From Setomelanomma holmii (lineage: Eukaryota; Ascomycota; Dothideomycetes; Pleosporales; Phaeosphaeriaceae): a DNA stretch of 64,000 bases. Below the pieces are notes generated by a model, which was given only the letters and a program-made list of their open reading frames with translations, had not been told where the DNA came from and did not search any database. A program made the position numbers and the translations under genes. The stretch covers positions 210,668-274,667 of the forward strand of contig ML978154.1 of NCBI GenBank assembly GCA_010015745.1, in the 5' to 3' direction. Every line of letters starts with the position of its first letter. Positions within the stretch are counted from its first letter, which is position 1. This document shows, one piece after another, positions 21,645 through 31,510 of this stretch.

Positions 21645-22801
21645 TTAATTGACTGGAATTTTGATCGAATCCTGCTTGGTCCCTTTGTCCTCCTGCACGG
21701 CCCTCTGCCTCTGGGTTCTATCCATGATCTTCATCACATATGTACCCGCGTTCCGCCACTGCATCGTCATAGTGGTGTCGTCCACGAGCTTGCCAGTGCG
21801 CTGAAATCCAGCGACGACTTGTTCCCGCAACACCCACCAGCTTGGTAGGAAATTGAGTCGCGCCAGCGCCCGAAGTTTGACTTCGCTGAGCACAGCAGCG
21901 TATTTCGTCACTTCGTTCATGATCTTGCCGTCCTGTTGGAAAATGGCGAGCCCCCACATTTTGCTGGTGATGTCGTCGATGTGTGCGCTGAGGATGGACT
22001 CGGTAGGCGAAGAAGGAAGGAGGGCAGGATTCGATTTGGTGACGAGGACGAGTAAGTGCATGATCATGCGACCTATGGGCTCAGAGCTCGCTGGCGGGTC
22101 CCCATTGGATGACGGTGGTTGCTGTGCGTGCTCAGGCTGAGTTTGGTCCTCATTTGTTGGCTGAGACGAATGCACAGGCGTATCGAACGGTGTCAGCATG
22201 TAACAAATGCCGTGGCCGTCATGCAGCGGCAACCAAACGTCGCGGTTGCTGTGCACCATCTGCAGGTGTTTTAGTGTCTACTCCCTGGCTTGAGTGAGAT
22301 GCTTTAGAAGGTTGTGATGGGGAACGGAAGCGCCATCGAAAGCGATCAGTGGCATTGGCTTCCCGGTGCCTCCTGTCGCTCACAGGGTGGACGCTAGGAA
22401 GGGAAGAGGACGACAACACACTGCGGTAGCTGTGACTTACCTGAGCGGGATCAGCAACATCCTCGTGTTGCGCCTTCTGTAAGGTCCCAGGCACCGGTTG
22501 GACTGCCGGGGCGCTGTTGCCATTTTTCTTCTTCTTAGGTGTTGCTTGTGTTGGTGATGAGTGCTGTCGTCAGGTTAGTGCCTTCCTTGATTATGGTAAT
22601 ATCTCTCTCACCTTATCCTTGATCTTGCGCTTCGTGCCAGCTGCGGAAGAGCCTTTACGAGATCGAGCCTTGGACGGAGGAGCGCTTGTCGCCGGGGCCT
22701 ATCTTCTCATCAGCACGTGGATATGCGAGATGTTATCTGTGCACACTGACCTTTCGTGGTGTTGGACTCTTGAGACTACTCGTCATTAGCGTATTTGCCA
22801 T
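21645..22801 (-). CDS. Unrecognised protein with basic N-terminus
   Basis: Four exons worked out on the minus strand: 22801-22751, 22698-22612, 22563-22441 and 22259-21645. All are phase 0 with GT donors (GTCAGT, GTGAGA, GTAAGT) and sum to 291 aa. The first 85 residues are Lys/Pro/Ser-rich with two basic clusters (KARSRKGS...GTKRKIKDK and PKKKKNG), a likely nuclear signal. The rest contains a compact block VHSNRDVWLPLHDGHGICYMLTPFDTP, an acidic/Gln-rich linker, and a helical domain from IGRMIMHLLVLVTKSNP to the end with LNFLPSWWVLREQVVAGF. I do not recognise the family. The exon chain keeps one frame through three introns, which argues that it is a real gene. Confidence 0.7.
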
Positions 22802-23439
22802 AGTGAGAGGAGTTCGACCTTGGGTCAAAGGCAGCGAGTAATTAAAAACTCGGTAGCGTGTGTAGTGAGTTGAAATTTCCAGTTCGCGAACGCGCTTTTG
22901 ACGAAGTCGTCGCGCTTAGAGCAGCATTTGCAGCAGAAAGAGGTACGAAGAGCTGGAGACGTCAAAGTGGACACATGTCTCATGCGACGTTCTGAGTATA
23001 TACCGCGTAAACCCTGGAGACCGTTTGAAAGATCGACAGTATATGTGGACCGTTGGGAGCGGGAAGACGAGTGGGGCTTGGAGCAGCAGTAAAGCGTGGT
23101 GAAACTGGCTAGTCAAACGGAGAGCGACATCCGGATCATCGAAACAGAACCTCGTGAGAGTGGAAAAAATGAGGAGAAATGACACCAGGACGCAATTGTG
23201 CTGATGCAGGTGACAAATGTGAAAAGAAAGAAGTGGCATTAGAGCTCATAAGCACGCAAGATCTAGCGATCTGCGTGTTTCGATTGACCATAAGCCTGCT
23301 CACCGTGGTATCAATCTGCTTCCCTTCCCAATCCTGAACGCCATGCTATGCAAGTTGCCCAAGCCCTTTTTCCCAGCACGCCTTTTCCTCGTCGTCGCAT
23401 CGATATCGGTCCATCGTCGAAAGAAAAGTTCGCACACGT
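22802..23439. other. Intergenic between hypothetical gene and J-domain gene
   Basis: About 640 nt comprising the 5' flank of one minus-strand gene and the 3' flank of the next. No gene or repeat seen. Confidence 0.45.
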
Positions 23440-24602
23440 TCAAGCCTTCGCGTTGGCACGACCACGACCTTTCGCTTTTGTCTTTGCCTTCGACTTACGC
23501 GGGGCTTCCTCCTCATCCTCGGAAACACCAATATCTTCTTCATCGAGGTCCATCGCATCTTCCTCCTCGTCTTCGGCCTTCTTTGCACGTCCGCTCGTCT
23601 TTGCCTTCTTTGCACGATTTGCCTCGAACAACTCCTCGGGTGGCTCCTCCATGGGCGTTGACCTCTTGCTACCTCTTGACTTTGGCGCGTACTTCGCCTC
23701 GAGATGGTCGAAGAAGCCACCTGCTCTTGACTTTTGGCGCTGCTGGATCAGTGCAGCAAGGTCTGCTATGTCGCCGCCCGCTTTCTTGCCCTTTGGCTTT
23801 GCCTTGCCATTCGTTTTGCTGTTGGCTGTCGTTGCTGCTCCCTTCTCGGCTTCGCGCCTGTCGTAGTCCTCACGTCTCTTCTTCTCCACGTCTTTGGCCT
23901 TTTGCCTGGTCGCATCTGTCTCTCTTGCGTATATTGGGTACGATTCAATGTTGCCCTTGGCAATCTCCTCGTCCAAGATCTGCCTAAAGCGGTCGTCATC
24001 CTGCAGTATGTCGGAAAGCATGACTAGCTCATAGACGCCATTCAAGTCGCCCTTAGCCTTGTTGTAAGCGTCCAGTAAGTGCTGTCGCTCCTCTGCGCTG
24101 CCTTTGTATTCGTTGGAGAGCTTGCTGATTGCCTCTTCGCTCACGACGTTGTCGAACTGCTCCCGGTAGAACTTGAGCCAATTGAAGTCGTCGTCGTCCT
24201 CGAGGGTTTCGGCTGTGCTACCCGTCAAGTCGTATCGCTTGCGCCGGCGCTCGTCTGACAGTACTGCGTATGCGAATGCAATCTCTTGGAACTTCTTGTT
24301 CGCCGCGTCTTTCTCGTTTGCTGCAGCCTTGTCTGTGGGGTGATCAGTACAGTCCTAGACTCGAAAGCACCCCACATACCTGGATGATGTATGAGCGCCA
24401 GCTTGCGATACGCCTTCTTCACATCATCTGCTGTCGCCTCTGTCTCTAACCCAAGCACTTCGTATGGGTCGATGACTGGCGGTCCATCCTCTTCATCGTC
24501 TTCGATGCCTTCCTCATCATCGTCGTTGATGAGCTCATCGTCCTGTCGTAGCGCCTCCTCTTTCGCCTCGACCTTCGCTTTCTTTGCTGCTCGTCCGACC
24601 AT
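23440..24602 (-). CDS. J-domain protein, DNAJC9-like
   Basis: Two exons (24602-24380 and 24332-23440), 371 aa. The J domain spans about residues 45-110: [32 protein letters not shown], with HPD at 73-75 split by the intron, then FQEIAFAYAVLSDERRRKRYD. Behind it lies a DNAJC9-type helical region (DFNWLKFYREQFDNVVSEEAISKLSNEYKGS...) and a long Lys/Glu-rich tail ending in repeated KAK and RGRA motifs. DNAJC9 is a histone chaperone that recruits Hsp70 to H3-H4; a nuclear Hsp70 co-chaperone role is inferred from the same architecture. An acidic cluster (residues 20-40) precedes the J domain. The start MVGRAAKKAK is preferred over an ATG seven codons upstream. Confidence 0.88.
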
Positions 24603-24784
24603 CGTGTGAAGAATATTTCGCAATATGTCCGGGTGCTGGATTGAAAGTGGTGTTGCGCGCAGCTTGAGAACGCGTCGTGTAAATGCGTGACGTCGGAGTT
24701 AGTCGGAGCTAAGCTTTTAGCCTCACTTCACTTCCCTGCTCCACCATAGCCACACCTCCTCCACTCATCACTTTCACAATCACC
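24603..24784. promoter_or_regulatory. Compact bidirectional promoter
   Basis: Only 182 nt separate the divergent start codons of the J-domain gene and the deaminase gene. The plus side is pyrimidine-rich (CTTCCCTGCTCCACC... and a TCACTTTCACAATCACC leader) directly before the deaminase ATG. No TATA box seen. Confidence 0.5.
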
Positions 24785-25357
24785 ATGTCAGAATCAAGCT
24801 GGACCGGTCCCGTCAAGATTTGGGACGGCCCTGTACCACCAGCAGAAAAGCCAGACCCCAACAACCATCTACAATACATGCGTCTCGCACTTGACCAAGC
24901 ACAAGAATCACCACCGAAACCCACCAACTTCCGCGTTGGCGCATTATTAGTAGACGCCGACACCGGTGCAATTCTATCACGAGGTTACACACTAGAGTGC
25001 GAAGGCAACACACACGCCGAGCAATGCTGTCTGCTCAAATATGCCAAAGAACACAACCTACCTGAGGAGCGCGTGGGTGAAGCATTACCGCCAAATACTG
25101 TCATTTACACCACCATGGAGCCGTGTAATCTTCGGCTGAGTGGAACTTTGCCATGTGCAGACCGCATCATTAGGACGACCAGTCTTACTGGCGAGCGCAA
25201 TATTAAGAAAGTGTACTTGGGCGTCAAGGAGCCGGAGAAGTTCGTGGGTGAGAATGAAGGGAGGAAGAAGTTGGAAGAGTATGGCATTGAATGTGTTCAT
25301 GTTCCTGGCTTGGAAGAACGCATTTTGAGTGTTGCGACGGCTGGACATAAGCAATAA
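24785..25357 (+). CDS. CDA-fold deaminase, DRAP deaminase-like
   Basis: Intronless, 190 aa. The zinc site of the cytidine-deaminase fold is complete: H77-A-E79 in NTHAEQCC and C114/C124 in EPCNLRLSGTLPCADRI. The PC..R.SG..PC..RI spacing and the early block FRVGALLVDADTGAILSRGYT match the RibD/Rib2-type pyrimidine deaminases, in which the enzyme deaminates the ribitylamino intermediate of riboflavin synthesis. Fungi often carry short stand-alone paralogues like this one beside the bifunctional Rib2, so the substrate is uncertain; a nucleoside or drug deaminase role is possible. Length fits a stand-alone catalytic domain. Confidence 0.85.
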   Translation: MSESSWTGPVKIWDGPVPPAEKPDPNNHLQYMRLALDQAQESPPKPTNFRVGALLVDADTGAILSRGYTLECEGNTHAEQCCLLKYAKEHNLPEERVGEALPPNTVIYTTMEPCNLRLSGTLPCADRIIRTTSLTGERNIKKVYLGVKEPEKFVGENEGRKKLEEYGIECVHVPGLEERILSVATAGHKQ

Positions 25358-25559
25358 TAGCTGTTCGTCTTCAATACGTTTGTAGCAATACGTTGTGTGT
25401 ACATATGAAAAGGTCGCTGAAAGCGCTAGATATGAAAGAAGGTCTGCACCGGAAGGAGAAACAGGTGATACTGAAAAACATCTCGCGAGTGCGATCTGCC
25501 GTGGGTATATCGTGGTTGGGCCAGCATGATGAAAGGCAGAGACGAAGAACATCTATTAA

Positions 25560-25850
25560 TCATGCAGTGCCGACCCGCTTCGGCTGCTGTCTCTCGTGCT
25601 CCCGTTCCTGCGACATCATGTCCACCAGTTCCATCTCCTCTCTTTGGCCCGACTGCTTCGGCTTGTTCTTCGGCCCGCTCTTCATCTTTAGTCCCATCTC
25701 GTACTTGAATCGCTTCAAACGCGTCTTTCGGGTCTCCGAAGCTTTGACCCCACTAGATGATCGTGTGTGTGCTTTTGGTGGCGCTGCGGGCGATGGTGTT
25801 GACGAAGCCTTGTTGGCCGAGTCAATGGTCTTCTCATCTGCTGCTTCCAT
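25560..25850 (-). CDS. Hypothetical basic protein (possible 3' exon)
   Basis: A 96-aa open frame rich in Lys, Gln and Ser with a patterned core (TRKTRLKRFKYEMGLKMKSGPKNKPKQSG, then EEMELVDMMSQEREHERQQ). The same frame stays open upstream to about 26095 without an ATG, and includes a hydrophobic run (KALASLLVSFLATSSVA) just before the listed Met. It may therefore be the last exon of a longer gene starting further right. Function unknown. Confidence 0.35.
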   Translation of the reverse strand: MEAADEKTIDSANKASSTPSPAAPPKAHTRSSSGVKASETRKTRLKRFKYEMGLKMKSGPKNKPKQSGQREEMELVDMMSQEREHERQQPKRVGTA

Positions 25851-25918
25851 ATCGATTGCAACTGAGCTTGTTGCGAGGAAGGAGACCAGGAGGGAGGCGA
25901 GAGCTTTATGTCGCTTGC

Positions 25919-26182
25919 CTAAGGTGTAGTATTTGTGTCGACTTGTGATATGCGTTTTGCAGCTGTTGCCGTCCTTGTCCGCTGTTGTGGACCCGATGCA
26001 CCAGACATCTGAGATTTGAATGTGACTTTCGGTTTCGCAAACGACTTGCGTTTGTGGTTCGTCTTTGATTTTGGTACAACATTTTGCTTGGAGTTAGAAG
26101 CGTTCCAAGTCTTTGACTTCTCTTGCGCAGTCGCACTGCTTCCCTGTCCGGAGTCGCGTCGTTCGGTGAATGCTCGTAGCAT
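25919..26182 (-). CDS. Hypothetical small basic protein
   Basis: An 87-aa frame from ATG 26182 to the stop at 25919, very rich in Lys, Ser and Thr (KSKTNHKRKSFAKPKVTFKS). It overlaps, in another frame, the upstream extension of the neighbouring hypothetical ORF, so at most one of the two overlapping frames is coding here. It could be the first exon of that gene if an intron lies around 25850-25940, but I found no convincing donor. Confidence 0.25.
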   Translation of the reverse strand: MLRAFTERRDSGQGSSATAQEKSKTWNASNSKQNVVPKSKTNHKRKSFAKPKVTFKSQMSGASGPQQRTRTATAAKRISQVDTNTTP

Positions 26183-27481
26183 GGTGAATGACGGTGGTGC
26201 AGCCGCAGCAGCGGAAGAGTGGCATGCGACAACAGATATATCAGACCGGGGACTGGCTCCCTGAACTACAGGCAAAGTATAAGGTGAGACCGAAGCTGAA
26301 TCGCTTAAAGGGTTGGCTGCACCCATGGCTTGCAGCTACCACGACACTATCTGCGCCGCTGCTGAGATGCTGCCGGCCTCGTAATGCGGCGCGACCGATA
26401 ACGTCTATCTGGAAAGACGTTTACAATTGCTGGGCGTTGTTAGGCGACCTACCTGCATCCCTGACAGGTGCGAACTCGTTGACATGGGTTCTGTATTGTC
26501 TGACAAAGGCATTCATTTCCTTCGAGATGGTTTTCCAAGATCTCGACAGTGGGAAAAGCCCACGCGCCTGTGATTCAGCCCTGCCATCTGACTTGCGGAC
26601 GGAGCATATTGCGGGCATCTACTTCCAGTCCTTCGCAGACCGTACTTTTGAAAGTCAGAGCACGGGGCTCCTTTTCCCTCCTGAGCTCCTTCGTTTGGCT
26701 GTAGGCGGGCGTAGAGCCAAGCGCGCAGGATTGATGTGTCTGGCTGCCCCAGCTCCGTGCTGCGAGGATGGAGCTTGGCTTCAGCTGAGCCTAGGCTGCT
26801 CATTAACATTGAGAACATCAATATCTGGCATTACTGTATGAGATCGAACGTTGGTGAAGGCAGAGTATGCATTGAAGAAAGGATGCACTGGATCGATCTT
26901 GCGAATACTAGAATGGACGAGAAGCAGTTTGGCAGTGTAGTCACCAGTTAATGACCCATCTCGAGACTGTTCTGCTCATGTTCAATATGGTAGACGGTAT
27001 TTGTCGCTCAATTTGAGACGGTGGAAGGCACCCTTGATGAAATGATCTGAGGACTGAGATTGTGAACCGAAGCGTCGCATTAATGAGATCGAGTCTGAAG
27101 GTCTCCTAATTATCGCATATCGATAGGACATCGGAATATCGGGACTCGGAACCCCAGATCGGAGAGCAGCATCAGTAAGCGCAAACCACATTCCTCACTT
27201 TTGAATTGTACACGAGTGACGAGAGTATTCATTAGCCTCCTAGAGATGTTGTGCTAGAGCAACACCTGGCCCTCGCTCTTCGGCCCATCCCGAGCCCCGT
27301 AATATCCTGCCTAACCTTTTTCTCTATGATTCCCCATTGCGTCATGACTTTCGATCAGCACAGCAACCCAAATGTGTGCTTTGTATGACGCATTGGAAAA
27401 CGCGCAATTGGACGTAATATAGCCACCACAATACGACGTAGGAATCTTATATCACGAATCAATATCACCATTCACCGACAA
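26183..27481. other. 1.3-kb stretch with no firm gene
   Basis: Plus and minus strands both hold ORFs near 200 aa or shorter, none with recognisable motifs. The minus-strand frame at 26421-26618 contains a helical block (SWKTISKEMNAFVRQYRTHVNEF) that looks coding-like, but no start or complete exon chain could be built. No repeat seen. Confidence 0.4.
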
Positions 27482-28267
27482 ATGCGTCCCTTCATCTGCA
27501 CCCGAACCCTCCAAACACTTACAAAACCAGCATCCTTTCCATTAAGACATACCAGAACCGCAAGAATGTCAACATCAAACCTGAACATCGAAAACAAAAA
27601 CGTGAAAACCGCACCCGGCATCAAACTCTCGGACCAACAACAAACAATCGTCGGCTCCATCCTCGACCTCTTCGCCGGCCGTCCCTCGCTCCCCAAACTC
27701 GCACTCTGGCGCGACGACGCGACCTTCACCGACCCTCTTACCATTGCCACAGGACGGGACAAGTATGCTGCACAATGGTACGGATTGCAACAAGCCTTCT
27801 CGGAAATCGAGCGCTTGAGCCACCAAGTCACCGACGCGGGCAACCCGATACTCATGGATTTGAAGACGAGATATGTAATCAAGGGGATTAATAAGGAGCA
27901 GACAGTCCAGAGTGTGGTTGCGATTCATCTGGATGATCAGGGCAAGATTAGCAAGGTAGAGGATAAGTGGGATGGCAAGTTGCCTGATGGTGCGATAAGT
28001 AATGTGAGTAGTGTTTTTCAGCTGTTGAGTTCCTTGTGGTGGGCACGGTATTTGGGTGCGTGGGCGTTTTGGCTGTGGAGTTTGACGTGGGAGACGAGGA
28101 TATGGAGGGTGCGTTGGCTCTCGTATCGTGGTAGCATCTTCAGACTGGCATTGGCGCATTTTGCTAACAGTCGATTGCAGGCTTTCCGACACTTGAACGC
28201 CGTCACTGTCCCGAAGATTGTCAGCGTACCAAAGAACGAGGAGGAAGATGCGAAGAAGGGCAACTGA
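27482..28267 (+). CDS. NTF2/SnoaL-like mitochondrial protein
   Basis: Two exons (27482-28108 and 28181-28267), 237 aa. The intron GTGCGT...GCTAAC...GCAG is 72 nt and lacks stops, so the unspliced frame is also open (261 aa). The N-terminus (MRPFICTRTLQTLTKPASFPLRHTRTARM) is basic and amphipathic, a likely mitochondrial presequence. Residues 45-165 have the cone-shaped NTF2/SnoaL pattern: a helix (QQTIVGSILDLFAG), LALWRDDATFTDPLTIATGRDKYAAQWYGL, and beta strands ending in VAIHLDDQGKISKVEDKWDG. A Trp-rich segment (SSLWWARYLGAWAFWLW) then precedes a conserved tail AFRHLNAVTVPKIVSVPKNEEE. Similar hypothetical proteins are widespread in fungi, function unknown. Confidence 0.78.
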   Translation: MRPFICTRTLQTLTKPASFPLRHTRTARMSTSNLNIENKNVKTAPGIKLSDQQQTIVGSILDLFAGRPSLPKLALWRDDATFTDPLTIATGRDKYAAQWYGLQQAFSEIERLSHQVTDAGNPILMDLKTRYVIKGINKEQTVQSVVAIHLDDQGKISKVEDKWDGKLPDGAISNVSSVFQLLSSLWWARYLGAWAFWLWSLTWETRIWRVRWLSYRGSIFRLALAHFANSRLQAFRHLNAVTVPKIVSVPKNEEEDAKKGN

Positions 28268-28392
28268 ACGTATCCAAAGCTGGATTGGACCGAGCGTCTA
28301 TATCTTGCATTGTACATGTATTCGTAGCTCGTAAAGTCATGATCCGCGTGACCGTCTTGGTCATTTGTAGATAAAGCGTCCAGTGCATGCGA

Positions 28393-29058
28393 CTATGGCC
28401 TATTGAACATCCTCCCAAGCGCCAAATGAAGCGCAATCGCGGCAAAAGTAGCTCCGATGCCAAACACTTTCAAGCCAGTAGCTCCTGCTACAATCAAAAT
28501 GGTGCCACAATCCCCTTGTGCCGCTCGCGGGAGATCAGGGCCACTCATCGTTATGGTCGCGCAGAATCCGGCCGCTTGGGCTGGTTGTGTATTTACGTAG
28601 ACGGTTGTATGAGGCGCGGGGTTTGCATATACGACTGCGGTTTGCTGTTGCGAGTACACAGTTACAGTCGTGATCTGAGCGACGTTCACGCTGCCGCCGC
28701 AGGTGTTTCCATTTGGGCAGCATCCGATCAGACCGTTCGAGTTCGCTGGAGCGGCGCAGACATAGTTCGCAGGACAGCACCTAAATTCGGGTAAGCAGAT
28801 GCGGGCTCTAATCTGATTGTAGACTAACCAGCTAGGTTGGTTGACGTTGGAACAGCTCACAGATGCTGATGCTGGACACATGTTTGTTCCTTGTGTTACG
28901 ACTTGACCACCATTCGGATTAACAATGTATACCGCCCCGCTGAAAGGCGCGTTGTTCGTGAGCTGTTGCGCCAGAGCACCTGGCTTCGCTATGGGTTCTG
29001 CGACGTCGCAAGCGACGAAAAGCAAGACCAAAAGGGACTGAGGCGCAAACGTCCACAT
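28393..29058 (-). CDS. Secreted Cys-rich protein, probably membrane- or GPI-anchored
   Basis: Two exons (29058-28829 and 28780-28393; intron GTTAGT...TTTAG), 205 aa. A signal peptide (MWTFAPQSLLVLLFVACDVAEP) is followed by a Cys-rich domain with the pattern CP...SCSNVNQPSWCCPANYVC...GLIGCCPNGNTCGGSVNVAQITTVTVY. The splice restores the WCCP motif, supporting the intron. A short Val/Thr/Gln-rich stretch leads to a C-terminal hydrophobic segment (ILIVAGATGLKVFGIGATFAAIALHLAL), a GPI signal or membrane anchor. Such small cell-surface proteins are common in Pezizomycotina; function unknown. Confidence 0.8.
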   Translation of the reverse strand: MWTFAPQSLLVLLFVACDVAEPIAKPGALAQQLTNNAPFSGAVYIVNPNGGQVVTQGTNMCPASASVSCSNVNQPSWLVYNQIRARICLPEFRCCPANYVCAAPANSNGLIGCCPNGNTCGGSVNVAQITTVTVYSQQQTAVVYANPAPHTTVYVNTQPAQAAGFCATITMSGPDLPRAAQGDCGTILIVAGATGLKVFGIGATFAAIALHLALGRMFNRP

Positions 29059-29830
29059 CTTGCAGAAGATGGCAAGGCTATGTTATGAGAAGGTTCGAAC
29101 TGGTTCAAAAAGCTAGGACAAGAAGAAAGGTTATTTACACCTGTAAAACGAAAGGTTAGTATCGCGAGGCAGAAAGCAAACTTCCAACCGCAGACTACGG
29201 GTGAGAAGGAAGATAAAGGTCATCCGGCTCCACGGCGAGCTACGGCGCTGGCTTATGACCTTGGTCAGAGCTACATGCAAGCTCAAGGGAAGCTGGGAAG
29301 CTCCCAAGCTGGCTGCATATCGAGCTAGCTGATCCAGGACAGCTCTTAGGTGGACCAGTAAAGTATGCATCATCGACGATTTTGGGGCCAGTAAACGAGC
29401 AGCAGGCCATTCCCAATATGCAATTCAGGATGACTTTTACGTCCTGAAAGCCGAGCAGTGATGGCACATAGGCGGTGTTGAGGTGAGTTGGAGCTGTCGT
29501 GACTGGGAGAACCCGGCTTTAATCCTGGATGCCCCTCCATCCAGGCATTTGCTGTCAGCGAGATATGAGGCGAAGATACCAATGGTGAGCGGCGCAAAAT
29601 CTTGATTCATTCCCTGCACGAGAGCAGTGCCTCAGCCTTGGGCGCGGCTCAGTCGGATGTGCTTTGCGATCGCATGAGGTGGTCGCATATCATGCAATGC
29701 GGGCGATCATCCCGATCCACTCGAGTTGCCGAAGGCCCGTGTAGCAACACGTGAGCGGGCGCAAGCGTGCCTTCCCGCGTCGCGTCTTGTTCTGTTCGTC
29801 CCACCTCATGCATCATAAACGAAACATGAC
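29059..29830. promoter_or_regulatory. Divergent upstream region of Cys-rich protein gene and STN1
   Basis: About 770 nt. No ORF with family likeness. It must contain both promoters; no clear site seen. Confidence 0.4.
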
Positions 29831-30651
29831 ATGTCAACGCATCCACCAGCGCGTCTGTATCGATTGTATCCGGCATATTGCTTCCATGCGTCTCCCACCT
29901 ACGACACCTGGGTGAAAGTCACTGCTGCAGATGTACAATCTCTACGCCGCGAACCTAAGTTTCCAGGTATGTCTGACAAAACATCACAACAAATCGACGC
30001 CAACACAGTACAGAACAGCGTCTGTACTTTCACATCAACTATCCAATTCGATACGTCCGTCTCGTCGGCGTGGTAGTCGCCATCGATGACATCAATCTCA
30101 AGTACACAGTCCTGACCATCGACGATGGCAGCGGCGCGAACATCGAGCTCAAGATCGTGAGGATACCTCCAGTCGAGCAGAATCCTGTAGATACGTCCTC
30201 CAACACGACCATCGACAATGTCAACATCATCAGCCCATTCGGAATATTCGAAGTCGTTGTGGACAACCACAAACTGGATATTGGCACAGTGGTCAAGGTG
30301 AAGGGTACAATTTCCGAATTCCGTGGCGTCAAGCAGCTGGATCTCAAGAGGATATGGGTGGTCACTTCGACAAATGAGGAGGTCCAGGCTTGGACGGAGA
30401 CTGCTGCCTTCAAGCGAGAGGTACTGTCAAAGCCATGGCATCTATCGCGCACCGAAGGCAACCGCCTCAAGGCCAAAGATAAAGCTCAGAGAAAGAATGC
30501 ACAAGATTACCAGAGGCGTATGGCTGAGTATGAGGCCAAAAAGCTAGAGCACGAGCGAACGCGAGATAAAAAGCTGGCAGAGAGGGAGAAGAAGCTGGAG
30601 TTGAAACGGAGGCAGGAAGAGAGGGAGATGAATAAGGGAGCCCTGATTTGA
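29831..30651 (+). CDS. STN1: CST complex subunit STN1 (telomere OB-fold protein)
   Basis: Two exons (29831-29966 and 30014-30651; intron GTATGT...TACAG), 257 aa. The N-terminal block (PAYCFHASPTYDTWVKVTAADVQSL...FHINYPIRYVRLVGVVVAIDD) and the OB-fold strands (YTVLTIDDGSGANIELKI...IGTVVKVKGTISEFRGVKQLDLKRIWVV) match fungal Stn1. Stn1 with Ten1 (and Ctc1/Cdc13 where present) caps telomeres and recruits DNA polymerase alpha for C-strand fill-in. The rest is a long charged coiled-coil (KAKDKAQRKNAQDYQRRMAEYEAKKLEHERTRDKK), typical of the short STN1 of filamentous fungi that lack C-terminal winged-helix repeats. TEN1 is not in this window. Confidence 0.9.
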
Positions 30652-31510
30652 TTGAGGCAAACGGCCCACAACCTCTGCAAGTCATTCTCCAAGTGGACGT
30701 TGGATTACATGCCAAGCGTGATTAAGATAGAGCACTTGACTCTAGGGACAGCAGCCCGTGTCCTCACCGACAGCTCGGAGTAGAGCGCGCGAAACACTTC
30801 GTCGACTGTCCGAAATCGCTGCCCAGCAGCCGTCCGGATTTCGCTTCCGCGCTTCAATGTTACATACGAGTATCAATTGGTCGAAGAGATGTGCTGAAAG
30901 AGACATCGTGTAAAATCCGGTATCGTGTCGCTCAAACTTCGCACCGAGACTCTCTAGTATCATGAGCAGCGCTCAGATCATTGTTGAGAAAGCGACAAAA
31001 CTTTACTTACCTCTTCTTCTTTTATTTGCTCATGGTTGTCGTAATTCGTCCTATCAACAGTCCGTTTTGCACGTGTTCCATACATTGTCCCGTACCAGTT
31101 AGGAGGTTTCGTGCTCACCACCGCAATATCAGATGTAGCCAAACACAGTTGTTGTGGTGTCGCGCATCTTTCTCACCTTCACTTCTACCGTTTGCAAAAT
31201 TTTCTGCGTCAGCGCGAAAATAGACGCGAAACCGCGTCGCGACTTGTGTTTACTCCTCTTCCTACCCTTTGTCTTCCGGCTCCTCCAGCTTTTTGCTCGC
31301 CTCGTCCCACAACCACCGTTCCTTACGCCAAATTGCGCGACAAGAAACCGCGTACCAGTTACAAAACGCTCGCTTTCATCTCAATTAGACTCTCTGCAGC
31401 ACCTAGCCAGGCCGATTGACTTCAGTTCACTCTTCAGGACCACAATACATTCTCCAAAACCAGCATCAGAATCGGCACCACGAGCATTCACTCGCACAAC
31501 GATATCCGAT
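30652..31510. other. Intergenic, pyrimidine-rich upstream region
   Basis: About 860 nt. The last 250 nt before the next gene are pyrimidine-rich (CTCTTCCTACCC..., CTTCCGGCTCCTCC), a common promoter style in fungi. No gene seen. Confidence 0.4.

Noticed and set aside
26188..26841. 217-aa plus-strand ORF
   Set aside because: No motif, no intron structure, Cys/Leu-rich patchwork composition, and equally long competing frames on the other strand.
31154..31510. N-terminal extension of the 31511 gene from an upstream in-frame ATG
   Set aside because: The extension is Phe/Leu/Pro-rich and pyrimidine-derived like a promoter or UTR, without a signal-peptide cleavage pattern; the downstream ATG starts the hydrophilic protein cleanly.
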